Origin: an uncultured Gammaproteobacteria bacterium
GTDB lineage: Bacteria; Pseudomonadota; Gammaproteobacteria; Steroidobacterales; Woeseiaceae
Direction: 5' to 3'
Length of the DNA: 64,000 nt
NCBI GenBank assembly: GCA_937899415.1
Contig: CALBPI010000060.1
Location: 124,001 to 188,000 of the forward strand
Shown here: positions 33,585-42,806 of the stretch, in pieces
Layout: each line of letters begins with the position of its first letter
Numbering within the stretch: position 1 is the first letter of the stretch
The notes under the pieces: generated by a model
Database searches by the model: none
Seen by the model: the letters and a program-made list of their open reading frames with translations, nothing else
Told to the model about the DNA's origin: nothing
Translations under genes and position numbers: made by a program

Positions 33585-34452
33585 CGGGGCAGTCAGCGGC
33601 AGTCCACCCAGCGCGGCGCCAGCGCCTGAAGGCAAGTTACAACCGATTCTGGACGGCGTCCCGGAGACGATGCTCTGGCCGCTTTGGAATCGCGCGGTAG
33701 AGTCGCGCCGACAGGACGCGATCATCGACGACCCCTGGGCGGTCGCGCTCGTGAAGCGTATCGACTATGACTACGCACGGTCATTCGGCAAGCCGACGGC
33801 GTTTCACCCCATCCGGGCGCGCTTTGGTGACGATCGGATCAGAGCATTCGCCGAGCGGCATGGTGACGGCGCCATCGTCGTTGCGCTTGGAGAAGGACTG
33901 GATACCCAGCGATTGCGTGTCGCGGATCCTCGCCTGCGCTGGTTCAGTGTCGATGTACCTGCGGCGGTAACGCTCCGGGAGCACATGATTGAGGGTGTTG
34001 AGAACGAGCGCCTTATCGCGGACTCCGCATTGTCTGAAGCATGGATGGATCAGGTTCCCAATGACCGCCCTGTATTCATTACGGCGCTCGGCCTGCTCAT
34101 GTACTTCCAGCCCGAGCAGGTGCGCCAGTTGTTGCGACAAATCTCGGCGCGTTTTCCGATGGCTGAGCTGTGCTTCGACACGATCACACCGTTGATATCC
34201 AGAAAGACTCAGCGAGGGCTGAGGGTGACGCGACACTACACGGCACCGCCCATGCCGTGGGGCATATCCGTCGACCATGTCGAGGCATTCCTGACCACCG
34301 TAGGTTGGTCTCCGCTATCTGTGCAGACCTACGCGGATCCGTTTCCAGATCGGATGCGACTCTACAAGTGGTTATCCCACGTCGGGCCCGTGCGCAGAGC
34401 GCTTGCAGGCGGCTTGGTGCACGCGCAGTCTCGCGAGAACGTCGAGGTCTGA
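33577..34452 (+). CDS. Class I SAM-dependent methyltransferase, LCM-like
   Basis: About 291 residues, related to the leucine carboxyl methyltransferase-like (PF04072) group of small-molecule O-methyltransferases. Signs are MLWPLWNRAVESRRQDAIIDDPWAVAL near the N-terminus, a SAM-binding strand IVVALGEGLDTQRLRV (motif I), LRWFSVDVPAAVTLRE with the acidic ribose-binding Asp, and FITALGLLMYFQPEQV. The start is uncertain: GTG 33577 overlaps the DUF4920 stop, and ATG 33670 is the first in-frame Met near the domain. Coupled to the Fur-box gene, it may be iron regulated. Substrate unknown. Confidence 0.82.
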   Translation: MVSGAVSGSPPSAAPAPEGKLQPILDGVPETMLWPLWNRAVESRRQDAIIDDPWAVALVKRIDYDYARSFGKPTAFHPIRARFGDDRIRAFAERHGDGAIVVALGEGLDTQRLRVADPRLRWFSVDVPAAVTLREHMIEGVENERLIADSALSEAWMDQVPNDRPVFITALGLLMYFQPEQVRQLLRQISARFPMAELCFDTITPLISRKTQRGLRVTRHYTAPPMPWGISVDHVEAFLTTVGWSPLSVQTYADPFPDRMRLYKWLSHVGPVRRALAGGLVHAQSRENVEV

Positions 34453-34495
34453 TGGGCAGTCAGCATCTTTACTCTGCTTCCGCGCAAACCGTGCG

Positions 34496-34524
34496 TTGAC
34501 AATCTATCTAGTGATAGGTAGATT
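34496..34524 (+). promoter_or_regulatory. Promoter of second tetR with embedded operator
   Basis: TTGACA (34496-34501), a 17-base spacer and TAGATT (34519-34524) form a near-consensus sigma-70 promoter. The operator core CTATCTAGTGATAGGT (34504-34519) fills the spacer, so TetR binding would block its own transcription. Confidence 0.75.
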
Positions 34525-34551
34525 ACAGCCTCCAAGTGGAGATGATGCCCC

Positions 34552-35106
34552 GTGAGTGACAAGCGCGAACAACTGCAAGCCATCGCCACGCAAGCCATTC
34601 AAAAGGATGGCGTGCGCAGCGTGAGCTTCAGGACGCTTGCCGATGCGGTGGGTGTGAAGTCTGCGAGCGTGCACTACCACTTCCCGACGAAGTCAGATCT
34701 CACGCATGCCGTGGTCTCGGCGTACACAGCGACGTTCGTAGCGCGATTGGAGGCGCTCGAGCGCAAGCACCGTACCCTGTCGGGCAAGCTCAACGCGTTC
34801 ACCCGAATCTTCGATGAAGTGCTGGCCGATGACGACTTGTGCCTTTGCGGCATGATGGCGGCGGAGCTGACGTCGCTGGACGCGGCCACACAGCACGCGC
34901 TCAAGAAGTTCTTTGATGAAGCGGAGGCGTGGCTGGAGCGAACCATCGACGTCCACGCTGACGAGCTCACAGCACCATTGCCCGGCAAGCATCTGGCCAA
35001 GGTGCTCATGTCGGGACTTGAAGGCGCGGTGCTACTGGACCGCGTAGCTGGCGGCGATAACCGACTGCGTGCGATGCGTGCGCTCGTGAAGGCTGTGCTC
35101 GCGTGA
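34552..35106 (+). CDS. TetR-family transcriptional regulator
   Basis: A 184-residue TetR regulator. The helix-turn-helix region is VRSVSFRTLADAVGVKSASVHYHFPTKSDL (residues about 20-50), close to the NemR/AcrR-like group, with CGMMAAELTSL in the ligand domain containing a Cys near residue 101 that could sense electrophiles. GTG 34552 follows GGAG. A 16-base operator core occurs in its own promoter and again upstream of the next gene, an SDR, so it represses both. The Cys-based sensing idea is inference from the family only. Confidence 0.92.
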   Translation: MSDKREQLQAIATQAIQKDGVRSVSFRTLADAVGVKSASVHYHFPTKSDLTHAVVSAYTATFVARLEALERKHRTLSGKLNAFTRIFDEVLADDDLCLCGMMAAELTSLDAATQHALKKFFDEAEAWLERTIDVHADELTAPLPGKHLAKVLMSGLEGAVLLDRVAGGDNRLRAMRALVKAVLA

Positions 35107-35128
35107 TGGTGCCATTTTTTACCCACAA

Positions 35129-35146
35129 ACCTATCTAGTGATAGGT
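35129..35146 (+). promoter_or_regulatory. Second copy of the TetR operator, before the SDR gene
   Basis: ACCTATC-TAGT-GATAGGT is a perfect 7-base-arm dyad sharing CTATCTAGTGATAGGT with the site in the tetR promoter. It lies 42 bases before the SDR start, 22 bases after the tetR stop. Confidence 0.75.
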
Positions 35147-35187
35147 CAGTTTTATAGACCAACCCCCAGAATTGAAGGAGCGAGATC

Positions 35188-35961
35188 ATGAGTGACGTTA
35201 GTAATGACAAGAATGTGGCCCTCATCGTCGGTGGCACCACCGGCATGGGCAAAGCCAGCGCGCAGGCGCTGTTGGCGCGCGGTGCCCTCGTGCGCATCGT
35301 CGGTCGCAACGCAGATCGACTCAACGCAGTGCGTGAAGAACTGAGCCAGTACGGTGACGTTGAGACGGTCCGCGCCGACCTTTATAACGATGTCGATGTC
35401 GAGGCCCTGATCGCGTCTATCGATACTGATACGCGCAGCTACGGCTACCTCGTCAATGCAGCCGGCACGTTTAGCCCCAAGCCGTTTCTCGAGCACACCC
35501 AGGCCGACTACGACACCTACCTCGACTTGAACAAGGCCACCTTCTTCATCACCCAGGCTGTGGCGCGCAACATGGCCCGCAGCGGCGGTGGTTCGATCGT
35601 TAACATCGGCTCGATGTGGGCCAAGCAGGCTGTCAAGGCGACACCGTCGTCAGCATACTCAATGGCAAAAGCCGGCCTGCACTCATTGACGCAGCACCTG
35701 GCGATGGAGCTCGGCGACAAGGGCATTCGCGTGAATGCGGTATCGCCCGCCGTGGTTGCCACGCCGATTTACGAGACGTTCATTGATCCTGCTGAGGTCG
35801 ACGAGGCGCTGGCCGGCTTCAACGACTTCCATCCCATTGGTCGGATCGGTCGGCCCGACGATGTTGCGAGTGCTGTCGATTACCTGCTGTCCGACAATGC
35901 GGGCTGGATCACGGGTACGGTTGTCGACGTTGACGGTGGCGTCATGGCTGGCCGCAACTGA
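35188..35961 (+). CDS. Short-chain dehydrogenase/reductase (TetR-controlled)
   Basis: A 257-residue classical SDR of the FabG-like type: VGGTTGMGKASAQALLARGA (cofactor loop), VNAAGTF near residue 90, catalytic Ser in NIGSMW, YSMAK (YxxxK), and the C-terminal ITGTVVDVDGGVMAGR that is typical of classical SDRs. ATG 35188 follows GGAG. It stands alone between the tetR gene and katG and has its own copy of the TetR operator, which suggests induction by a reactive carbonyl or xenobiotic that it reduces. Confidence 0.93.
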   Translation: MSDVSNDKNVALIVGGTTGMGKASAQALLARGALVRIVGRNADRLNAVREELSQYGDVETVRADLYNDVDVEALIASIDTDTRSYGYLVNAAGTFSPKPFLEHTQADYDTYLDLNKATFFITQAVARNMARSGGGSIVNIGSMWAKQAVKATPSSAYSMAKAGLHSLTQHLAMELGDKGIRVNAVSPAVVATPIYETFIDPAEVDEALAGFNDFHPIGRIGRPDDVASAVDYLLSDNAGWITGTVVDVDGGVMAGRN

Positions 35962-35984
35962 TCAAAGTCAGCGATTCCGGGCCC

Positions 35985-36022
35985 TCGACGTCTATGCTGC
36001 ACCGCCGCATCGAAGACGTCGA
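35985..36022 (+). repeat. Long-loop inverted repeat after the SDR gene
   Basis: TCGACGTC (35985-35992) and GACGTCGA (36015-36022) form a perfect 8-base dyad around a 22-base loop; a TTTTTT run begins 14 bases later. It could act as a poor terminator ahead of katG. Confidence 0.3.
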
Positions 36023-36117
36023 TGGGCTCATTCAGTTTTTTAATCGGCACGACCCTGTGTGTGCGTTCTAATGGTGGAGCCTCATAACCAACCGTTTTTG
36101 CAGCCAGGGGGTTTCGC

Positions 36118-38370
36118 ATGGGAACGAATGCACTGAAATTTGTGGCGGCCGCGATCGCGGCTGCACCGCTCGCAATGAGTGGTGCGGCGCTCGCGGAAGG
36201 TACGCCAAAGTCCAATCAATTCTGGTGGCCCGAGCGTGTCGATCTGAGTCCGCTCCGTGACCACGACACGACGTCGAACGCCTACGGCGCCGACTTCGAT
36301 TACGCCGAAGAATTCCGGACGCTCGACATTGACGCCGTGAAGGCCGACATCAACGCCGTCCTCACGGACTCGCAGGATTGGTGGCCTGCCGATTGGGGCA
36401 ACTACGGTCCCTTCTTTATCCGCATGGCGTGGCACAGCGCTGGTACTTACCGCGTTGCCGACGGCCGCGGTGGTGCGGCAGGTGGTCAGCTGCGTTTCGA
36501 GCCGCTCAACAGCTGGCCCGATAACGCCAACCTGGATAAAGCACGTCGACTGCTCTGGCCTGTCAAGCAGAAGTACGGTCGCGCACTCTCGTGGGCTGAT
36601 CTCATGGTGCTCACGGGTAACGTCTCGCTCGAGAACATGGGCTTCAACACCTACGGTTTCGCGGGTGGCCGCGAAGACGATTGGGAAGCCGATCTTGTCT
36701 ACTGGGGCCCGGAGAATGAGTTCCTCGCCGATGAGCGCTACAGCGGTGACCGCAAGCTGGCGAAACCGCTGGCGGCTGTCCAGATGGGCCTAATCTATGT
36801 GAACCCGGAAGGCCCCAACGGCAAGCCGGATCCGTTGCTCGCCGCCCAGGACATTCGCGAGACCTTCGGTCGCATGGCCATGAACGATGAGGAAACCGTT
36901 GCGCTTATCGCGGGCGGTCACACGTTCGGCAAGGCACACGGTGCGGCCAAGCCCGGCGACTGCATTGGCGTCGAGCCGGCCGGTGGCCCGCTCGAAGACC
37001 AGGGCATAGGCTGGAACAACCGCTGTGGTTCGGGCAACGGCGCCGACACGATCACGAGTGGTTTCGAAGGCGCATGGTCGGCTGCACCCACGCGCTGGAC
37101 GTCGCAGTACCTGGACAATCTGTACGCCTACGAATGGGTGCAGACGAAGAGCCCTGCCGGCGCGATTCAATGGATTCCGAAGGATGGCCAGGCATCGAAC
37201 CTCGTGCCCGATGCGCACATCGACGGCAAGCGCAGCGCGCCGATCATGTTCACGACGGATCTGTCGCTGAAGTTCGACCCGAGCTACCGCAAAATCTCGA
37301 TGCGCTTCAAGGAAGACCCCAGGGAATTCGAGGACGCCTTCGCACGTGCCTGGTTCAAGCTCACGCACCGTGACATGGGCCCACGCTCGCGCTACATCGC
37401 GGTGGATCTGCCCGACGAAGAACTGCTCTGGCAGGACCCCGTACCGGCAGTGAATCATGAACTCGTTGATGCCGATGACATCGCCAAGCTCAAGAGTCGC
37501 ATTCTCGACTCGGGCCTCTCGGTGTCGGAACTCGTTAGCACGGCCTGGGCGTCTGCTTCGACCTTCCGGGGTACGGACATGCGCGGTGGCGCCAACGGCG
37601 CCCGCATTCGCCTCGAGCCGCAGCGCTCCTGGAGCGTCAACGCCCCCGACGCGCTCTACCGCACGCTGAACCGACTCGAGCGCATTCAGTCGCGCTTCAA
37701 CCGCGAGGGCGGTGACACCAAGATCTCGATGGCCGACATCATCGTGCTCGGCGGTGCCGCGGCGATCGAGAAGGCGGCAGCCGATGGCGGCTACGACGTC
37801 GACGTGCCGTTCACGCCGGGTCGCACCGACGCGAGCCAGGCGCAGACCGACGTCGAGTCCTTTGAGGTGCTCAAGCCGACGGCCGACGCGTTCCGCAACT
37901 ACTACGGTGAGAACAACTACCGTTCGCCGACGGCGATGCTCGTCGAGAAGGCCGATTTGCTGACACTGACGGTGCCCGAGATGACGGCACTGGTGGGTGG
38001 CTTGCGCTCGCTGGGCGCCAACGCCAACGGCAGCAAGAGTGGTGTGTTCACGGACCGCGCCGGCACGCTCAACACGGACTTCTACGCGAACCTGCTCGAC
38101 ATGAGCACGAAATGGGTCAAGTCAGAAACGCCCGGCCTTTACGAAGGCCGCGACTTCACGACGGGTGACCTCAAGTTCACAGCGACGCCTGTGGACCTTG
38201 TGTTCGGCTCGCACGCGGAGCTGCGCTCGATCGCCGAGGTCTACGCAGCCACGGATGGTGACCTGCAGTTTGTAGGTGACTTCGTGGATGCCTGGGCGAA
38301 GGTCATGACGCTGGATCGCTTTGATCTCGACGGTGCGCCCGAAGCGCGCCAGGTCGCGCGCCTGGACTGA
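36118..38370 (+). CDS. katG: Catalase-peroxidase with signal peptide
   Basis: A 750-residue bifunctional heme catalase-peroxidase, full length with both tandem peroxidase domains. Distal-site residues are R102, W105 and H106 ([12 protein letters not shown]), proximal heme ligand H268 ([11 protein letters not shown]). The Trp-Tyr-Met cross-link partners W105, Y227 (GLIYVNPEG) and M253 (GRMAMNDEE) are all present, so it should be catalytically competent. Unusually for KatG, the N-terminus is a Sec-type signal peptide (hydrophobic run 8-20, cleavage after ALA26), implying a periplasmic enzyme like KatP. ATG 36118 follows AGGGGGT. A terminator directly follows the gene. Confidence 0.97.
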   Translation: MGTNALKFVAAAIAAAPLAMSGAALAEGTPKSNQFWWPERVDLSPLRDHDTTSNAYGADFDYAEEFRTLDIDAVKADINAVLTDSQDWWPADWGNYGPFFIRMAWHSAGTYRVADGRGGAAGGQLRFEPLNSWPDNANLDKARRLLWPVKQKYGRALSWADLMVLTGNVSLENMGFNTYGFAGGREDDWEADLVYWGPENEFLADERYSGDRKLAKPLAAVQMGLIYVNPEGPNGKPDPLLAAQDIRETFGRMAMNDEETVALIAGGHTFGKAHGAAKPGDCIGVEPAGGPLEDQGIGWNNRCGSGNGADTITSGFEGAWSAAPTRWTSQYLDNLYAYEWVQTKSPAGAIQWIPKDGQASNLVPDAHIDGKRSAPIMFTTDLSLKFDPSYRKISMRFKEDPREFEDAFARAWFKLTHRDMGPRSRYIAVDLPDEELLWQDPVPAVNHELVDADDIAKLKSRILDSGLSVSELVSTAWASASTFRGTDMRGGANGARIRLEPQRSWSVNAPDALYRTLNRLERIQSRFNREGGDTKISMADIIVLGGAAAIEKAAADGGYDVDVPFTPGRTDASQAQTDVESFEVLKPTADAFRNYYGENNYRSPTAMLVEKADLLTLTVPEMTALVGGLRSLGANANGSKSGVFTDRAGTLNTDFYANLLDMSTKWVKSETPGLYEGRDFTTGDLKFTATPVDLVFGSHAELRSIAEVYAATDGDLQFVGDFVDAWAKVMTLDRFDLDGAPEARQVARLD

Positions 38371-38395
38371 GTCCAGAGCACTTCCGCTCGAGAGC

Positions 38396-38427
38396 GGCGT
38401 CCCGGGAAACCAGGGCGCCGTTTTTTT
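38396..38427 (+). terminator. Intrinsic terminator of katG
   Basis: A 10-base-pair GC-rich stem with two G-U pairs (38396-38405 with 38410-38419), a GAAA tetraloop and a TTTTTTT tract at 38421-38427. It ends at the stop codon of the convergent lysR gene. Confidence 0.88.
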
Positions 38428-39337
38428 AGGTCACAAGATCCCAGTAGGGTCGATCTCCGAAACGCTCGCAGAGCAGTTCGACGAATAGTCGGACCTTGGC
38501 GGAGAGGTGCCGGTGACGCGGATACAACGCGGAGACCGCAAGCGGGGCGGGTTCGTGGTCGCTGAGAATCGTGCGCAGTGTGCCCGCCTGCAGGGCGTCA
38601 CCCACAATGAACGTCGGCAACAAGGTGATGCCTTGCGACGCCAATGCCGCGGACTTGAGCACCTCGCCATTGTTCGACCAGAGCTTGCAGTCAATGGGCC
38701 AGGACTGCGCCCCCTTTGGCCCTGTCAGTCGCCACTGGCTTTGTACGCCTGAGTAGCCGTACTGCAGACAGCGGTGTCGCTTGAGCTCCGCGGGTGACGC
38801 GGGCTCGCCAGCCTGGTCGAGGTAGGCCGGGGAGGCCACGAGCACGCGATTGGCCGTCACGATGTGTTGCTCGATGAGGCTTGTCGAGTACGTCGGCTCG
38901 GCGATACGCAAGGTCAGATCAAAACCCTCCTCGATCGGGTCGATGAACCGGTCACTGAGCACGAGTTCGACGTGCACGTGGGGATGCGCCGCCATAAAGT
39001 TGCCGACCAGCGGCGCGAGGTGCTGCGTGCCGAAACTCATGGGCGCGTTCATTCGCAGGCTGCCCGTGGGGCGCTCCTGCAAATCGCGGACGGCGGCCGT
39101 GGCCTCATCGAGGTCATCGAGCAGCTGGCGGCTGCGCTCGTAAAAGGCGAGGCCCGTTTCCGTTGGCGTGACCTTTCGCGTGCTGCGGGTCAGCAGCTGC
39201 GCGCCCAGATCATTTTCCAGGTTGATGACTGCCTTGTTCACTACGGACCGCGACAGTCCCATGGCGCGCGCCGCAGCGGCGAAACCCGAGTGCTCTACCA
39301 CCTTGTTGAAGGCCTGCATGCTCGCGAATCGATCCAT
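38426..39337 (-). CDS. LysR-family transcriptional regulator next to pirin
   Basis: A 303-residue LTTR of the group with N-terminus [41 protein letters not shown] and [15 protein letters not shown], the form that often borders pirin genes. The effector domain begins [13 protein letters not shown]. It diverges from the pirin-hydrolase-amidohydrolase-cupin operon. A 25-base ATTGTC dyad between the two genes is the likely binding site, and one half-site copy overlaps the -35 of the operon promoter. Confidence 0.94.
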   Translation of the reverse strand: MDRFASMQAFNKVVEHSGFAAAARAMGLSRSVVNKAVINLENDLGAQLLTRSTRKVTPTETGLAFYERSRQLLDDLDEATAAVRDLQERPTGSLRMNAPMSFGTQHLAPLVGNFMAAHPHVHVELVLSDRFIDPIEEGFDLTLRIAEPTYSTSLIEQHIVTANRVLVASPAYLDQAGEPASPAELKRHRCLQYGYSGVQSQWRLTGPKGAQSWPIDCKLWSNNGEVLKSAALASQGITLLPTFIVGDALQAGTLRTILSDHEPAPLAVSALYPRHRHLSAKVRLFVELLCERFGDRPYWDLVT

Positions 39338-39353
39338 AGGGCGTCCTCACATT

Positions 39354-39378
39354 TATTGTCGCCATTTTGAGGACAATA
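39354..39378. promoter_or_regulatory. LysR-type dyad between lysR and pirin genes
   Basis: TATTGTC (39354-39360) and GACAATA (39372-39378) form a perfect 7-base dyad with an 11-base centre, the usual LTTR geometry. It begins 17 bases from the lysR start codon, and ATTGTC recurs at 39396-39401. Confidence 0.65.
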
Positions 39379-39396
39379 TGTCTCCTAAATAGCTAA

Positions 39397-39425
39397 TTGT
39401 CTACAAATTGAACTCACAGGATAAT
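39397..39425 (+). promoter_or_regulatory. Predicted pirin operon promoter
   Basis: TTGTCT (39397-39402), a 17-base spacer and GATAAT (39420-39425). The -35 is overlapped by a third ATTGTC half-site, as expected for LysR contact with RNA polymerase. Confidence 0.55.
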
Positions 39426-39461
39426 TGCGCCATCACTTAATTGGAGACGGAGGACAGCGCC

Positions 39462-40163
39462 ATGCTTGCCATTCGACCTGCAGAAGAACGCGGTGTCGCC
39501 AACTTTGGTTGGCTCGACAGCCGCCACACCTTTTCATTCGGTCACTACCACGACCCGCGCTTCATGGGCTTCGGTCCGCTGCGTGTGATCAACGAAGACC
39601 GCGTCAAGCCGTCCCAGGGTTTCGGCACGCACGGGCACAGCGACATGGAGATCATCTCCTACGTGCTCGACGGCGCGCTGGAGCACAAAGACAGCCTGGG
39701 CACGGGCTCGATCATTCGCCCCGGTGACGTGCAACGCATGACCGCGGGCACGGGTGTGCGCCACAGCGAGTTCAACGCCTCGGACGAGGACCCCGTGCAC
39801 TTCCTGCAGATTTGGATTTTGCCCGAGAAGAACGGACTGGAGCCCAGCTACGAGCAGAAGGCCTTCACAGCCGAAGACAAGCGCGGCCAGCTGCGCCTCG
39901 TCGGCTCGCGGGACGGTCGCGACCGCACGGTCACGATCCACCAGGACGTTGACCTCTACGCCTCGCTGCTTGCTGACGGCGAGTCCGTGAGCCACAGCTT
40001 CGCGGAAGGCCGTTACGGCTGGTTGCAGGTGGCGCGCGGCAGCGTGCGCCTCGACGGCAACGTGCTCAGCGCAGGCGACGGCGTCGCGCTCAAGGACGCA
40101 AGCTCGATCACGATCGATGGCGTCGACGATGCCGAGATCCTGTTATTCGACATGGTGGCCTGA
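39462..40163 (+). CDS. Pirin-family protein (YhhW-like quercetin dioxygenase type)
   Basis: A 233-residue bicupin, the length of E. coli YhhW. All four metal ligands are present at the numbering known for pirin/YhhW: H57 and H59 (GTHGHSDME), H101 and E103 (GVRHSEFN). YhhW degrades quercetin in vitro; in cells pirins may act in redox or electrophile responses. ATG 39462 follows GGAG; an upstream in-frame ATG at 39441 has no better support. It is the first gene of the LysR-linked operon and lies 58 bases before the YcaC-like hydrolase gene. Confidence 0.94.
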   Translation: MLAIRPAEERGVANFGWLDSRHTFSFGHYHDPRFMGFGPLRVINEDRVKPSQGFGTHGHSDMEIISYVLDGALEHKDSLGTGSIIRPGDVQRMTAGTGVRHSEFNASDEDPVHFLQIWILPEKNGLEPSYEQKAFTAEDKRGQLRLVGSRDGRDRTVTIHQDVDLYASLLADGESVSHSFAEGRYGWLQVARGSVRLDGNVLSAGDGVALKDASSITIDGVDDAEILLFDMVA

Positions 40164-40221
40164 ACACCGCTTCGCTTTCGCAAATGACCGCGGCCAGACC
40201 GCACTTTCCGGAGACCTTCCA

Positions 40222-40899
40222 ATGACCAACAAGCCTGAACTGCTGACGCCCGACAACGCGCAGATCATCTTCATCGACCACCAGCCGCAAATGGCCTTCG
40301 GAGTGGCATCGATCGACCGCCAGACGCTCAAGAACAATGTCGTCGCACTCGCCAAGGCCGCGAAGCTGTTCAACATCCCGACCACGATCACGACCGTAGA
40401 AACGACGTCGTTCTCGGGCTACACCTACCCGGAACTGCTGGCCGTGTTTCCCGAAAACGAGCTGCTCGAGCGCACCTCGATGAACTCCTGGGATGATCAG
40501 AAAGTCCGCGACGCACTGGCCGCCAACGGGCGCAAGAAGATCATCGTCTCGGGTCTTTGGACGGGCATTTGCAACAACATGTTTGCGTTTTCGGCGATGG
40601 CCGATGCCGGCTATGAGATCTACATGGTGGCCGATGCCTCAGGCGACACGACGCTTGAGGCCCACGATGCGTCCATGACCCGTATGGCGCAGGCCGGTGT
40701 CGTGCCCATGACGACGCTGCAGACGATCCTCGAGCTGCAGCGCGACTGGGCCAAGCGCGACACCTACGACGGCGTCATGGACATCGTCCGCGAGCACATG
40801 GGTGCCTACGGCATGGGCGTCGATTATGCCTACACCATGGTCCACAAGGCCGACGAACGCGTCGAGCACGGCCCGACCATCGATCCGGTCGCGGCTTAG
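40222..40899 (+). CDS. Isochorismatase-superfamily hydrolase, YcaC-like
   Basis: A 225-residue cysteine hydrolase. D19 (IIFIDHQPQ) and the nucleophile C117 (SGLWTGICNN) are visible, with Lys104/105 in GRKKI between them near the catalytic region; the cis-peptide motif precedes the Cys. SMNSWDD and the late GDTTLEAHDASMTRM resemble the YcaC subgroup rather than isochorismatases or nicotinamidases. ATG 40222 follows GGAG, and an open frame further upstream was not used because it would overlap the pirin end. The natural substrate of YcaC-type enzymes is not settled. Cotranscribed with pirin and the amidohydrolase. Confidence 0.92.
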   Translation: MTNKPELLTPDNAQIIFIDHQPQMAFGVASIDRQTLKNNVVALAKAAKLFNIPTTITTVETTSFSGYTYPELLAVFPENELLERTSMNSWDDQKVRDALAANGRKKIIVSGLWTGICNNMFAFSAMADAGYEIYMVADASGDTTLEAHDASMTRMAQAGVVPMTTLQTILELQRDWAKRDTYDGVMDIVREHMGAYGMGVDYAYTMVHKADERVEHGPTIDPVAA

Positions 40900-40924
40900 C
40901 CGCGTCCGGAATCAGGATCCTGAC

Positions 40925-42781
40925 ATGGGCAACAATGACCTCTCGGTGACAGGCTTTTCCCGGCGGCAATTCGTCGCCGCCGGAGGTGCGCTCGCCGGTG
41001 CCTCCGTGTTCGGTACCGCTTCGGCGGCTGATGACGCGACTCTGGTGTTGACCGATGCCAACATCATCACTCAGGACCCGTTGCAGCCCGAGGCCAGCGC
41101 TATCGCACTGCGCGATGGTGTGGTCCAAGCCGTCGGCAGCGAGCGCCAGGTACGCGCTTACATCGGTCGAGACACTGAAGTGATCTCGGCGGGTGGGCGC
41201 ACGGTGATTCCCGGGCTCAATGACAGCCACATGCACCCGACGCGCGCAGGGCGCTTCTACGCACTGGAGCTGCGTTGGGACGGCCTGCCCACGCTCGAGG
41301 CTGGACTCAACCGGATTCGCGAGAGCGCGAAGAAAACACCAAAAGGCCACTGGGTGCGCGTCATCGGCGGCTGGTCGCCGTTCCAGTTCGCGGAGCGCCG
41401 CATGCCAACGTCGGCCGAACTGACAAAGGCTGCACCCGACACGCCCGTGTATGTGCTGTTCCTCTACAGCCAGGGCTTCCTGAACAAGGCGGCGGTCGAT
41501 GTCCTCGGCCTGACGCCTGGCATGCAGACACCGCCCGGTACGGCTTACGAATTCACGCCCGACGGCGGGGCGATCATTCAGGCAAAGCCGAATCCGGATC
41601 TGCTCTACGGGACGATTGGTGCCTTGCCGCCCATGACAGCCGAGCAGCAGGCCGTCTCGACGAAGCACTTCTACGCCGAGCTCAATCGCTTCGGCCTGAC
41701 CAGCGTCATCGACGCAGGTGGCGGTGGGCACCACTTTCCCGAGGACTACCGCGGGTCCGAGGCGCTTGCGCTCGCCGGCGAACTGCCCGTGCGCATTTCG
41801 AAGTACCTGTTCCCCCAGGCCAAGGGGCGAGAGCTCGAAGCGTTCCGGCAGTGGACGGCCGATTGGCAGGTGAACGTGAACCGCGCCGAGGCGCTGATGA
41901 ATGCCTACGTGGTGCGCGGCGGCGGTGAATTTCTCGCCTGGGCGGCCGGGGACTACGAGAACTTTCTCGATGACCGCCCGGACATTACGACACGACCGCA
42001 ATGGCGGGAGCAGCTGCTGGGTGTCACGCGGCACCTTCTGGCGAATCGCTGGCCGCTGCGCATTCACGCGACCTACGATGAGAGCATCAACCATATCCTC
42101 GATGTTTTCGAGGCTGCGCACACGCAGGAAGTGTCCGAGGGGCGACTTGGGTTTGGCGGTATTCGATTCGCCATCGACCATGGTGAGACCCTGCAGCGCC
42201 CGACACTGGGGCGCATCAAGGCGCTTGGAGGTGGCATGGCGATGCAGGCGCGCATGGCCTATGCCGGCGAGTACTTCCTCGATCGTTACGGTAAAGCGGC
42301 CACACGACGCGCACCGCCGTTGCGCGATGTGATTAACGCGGGTCTGCCGCTGGGTCTCGGTTCTGACGCGACGCGTGTGGCGAGCTACAACCCCTGGCTT
42401 ACCCTGTACTGGGCAACGACGGGGCGCAGCATCGGCGGCACGTTGTTGCATGGGCCAGAGCAACAGCTGACCCGACGTCAGGCGCTGTTCCAGCACACGG
42501 TGGGTTCGGCCTGGATCAGTCAGGAAGAGGTGCTCAAGGGTCGGCTCAAGCCAGGACAGTTTGCTGACCTTGCCGTGCTTAACGCGCCGTATCTTGAGGT
42601 TGACGATGAAGATCTGCGTACGATCGAGAGCGAGCTTACCGTCACGGGCGGCCGCATCGTGCATGCGAGTGGAGACTTCATCTCGCGCGCCCCGGACCTG
42701 CCAGCGATTAAGCCTGCGTGGTCACCTGTAGCCGAGTATGGTGGCTTCTACAGCGCGGCGGGCACCGCGGCGAGCTATTGA
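40925..42781 (+). CDS. Tat-exported amidohydrolase, YtcJ-like
   Basis: A 618-residue metal-dependent hydrolase of the amidohydrolase_3/YtcJ type. The N-terminus has a twin-arginine signal (FSRRQFVAAGGALAGAS, Arg13-Arg14) with cleavage near ASA, so it is exported folded. Metal motif H102-x-H104 follows GLNDSHMHP, RWDGLPT is characteristic of the family, and GSDATRVASYNPWLTLYWATT near the C-terminus carries the conserved Asp. Such proteins hydrolyse amides, formamides or cyclic ureas. ATG 40925 starts 25 bases after the hydrolase stop, and the cupin gene follows after 25 bases. Confidence 0.91.
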   Translation: MGNNDLSVTGFSRRQFVAAGGALAGASVFGTASAADDATLVLTDANIITQDPLQPEASAIALRDGVVQAVGSERQVRAYIGRDTEVISAGGRTVIPGLNDSHMHPTRAGRFYALELRWDGLPTLEAGLNRIRESAKKTPKGHWVRVIGGWSPFQFAERRMPTSAELTKAAPDTPVYVLFLYSQGFLNKAAVDVLGLTPGMQTPPGTAYEFTPDGGAIIQAKPNPDLLYGTIGALPPMTAEQQAVSTKHFYAELNRFGLTSVIDAGGGGHHFPEDYRGSEALALAGELPVRISKYLFPQAKGRELEAFRQWTADWQVNVNRAEALMNAYVVRGGGEFLAWAAGDYENFLDDRPDITTRPQWREQLLGVTRHLLANRWPLRIHATYDESINHILDVFEAAHTQEVSEGRLGFGGIRFAIDHGETLQRPTLGRIKALGGGMAMQARMAYAGEYFLDRYGKAATRRAPPLRDVINAGLPLGLGSDATRVASYNPWLTLYWATTGRSIGGTLLHGPEQQLTRRQALFQHTVGSAWISQEEVLKGRLKPGQFADLAVLNAPYLEVDDEDLRTIESELTVTGGRIVHASGDFISRAPDLPAIKPAWSPVAEYGGFYSAAGTAASY

Positions 42782-42806
42782 TGCTGGACGACTAGAGGCG
42801 CACGAC

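Noticed and set aside
36000-36117. Possible OxyR-type or other regulatory site before katG
   Set aside because: I could not find a convincing tandem ATAG-type OxyR pattern; only the weak dyad at 35985-36022 and a T run are visible.
40775-42664. 629-codon open frame on the minus strand opposite the amidohydrolase gene
   Set aside because: Composition is rich in Arg, His, Gln and Val as expected for the complement of a GC-rich gene; no domain is recognisable.
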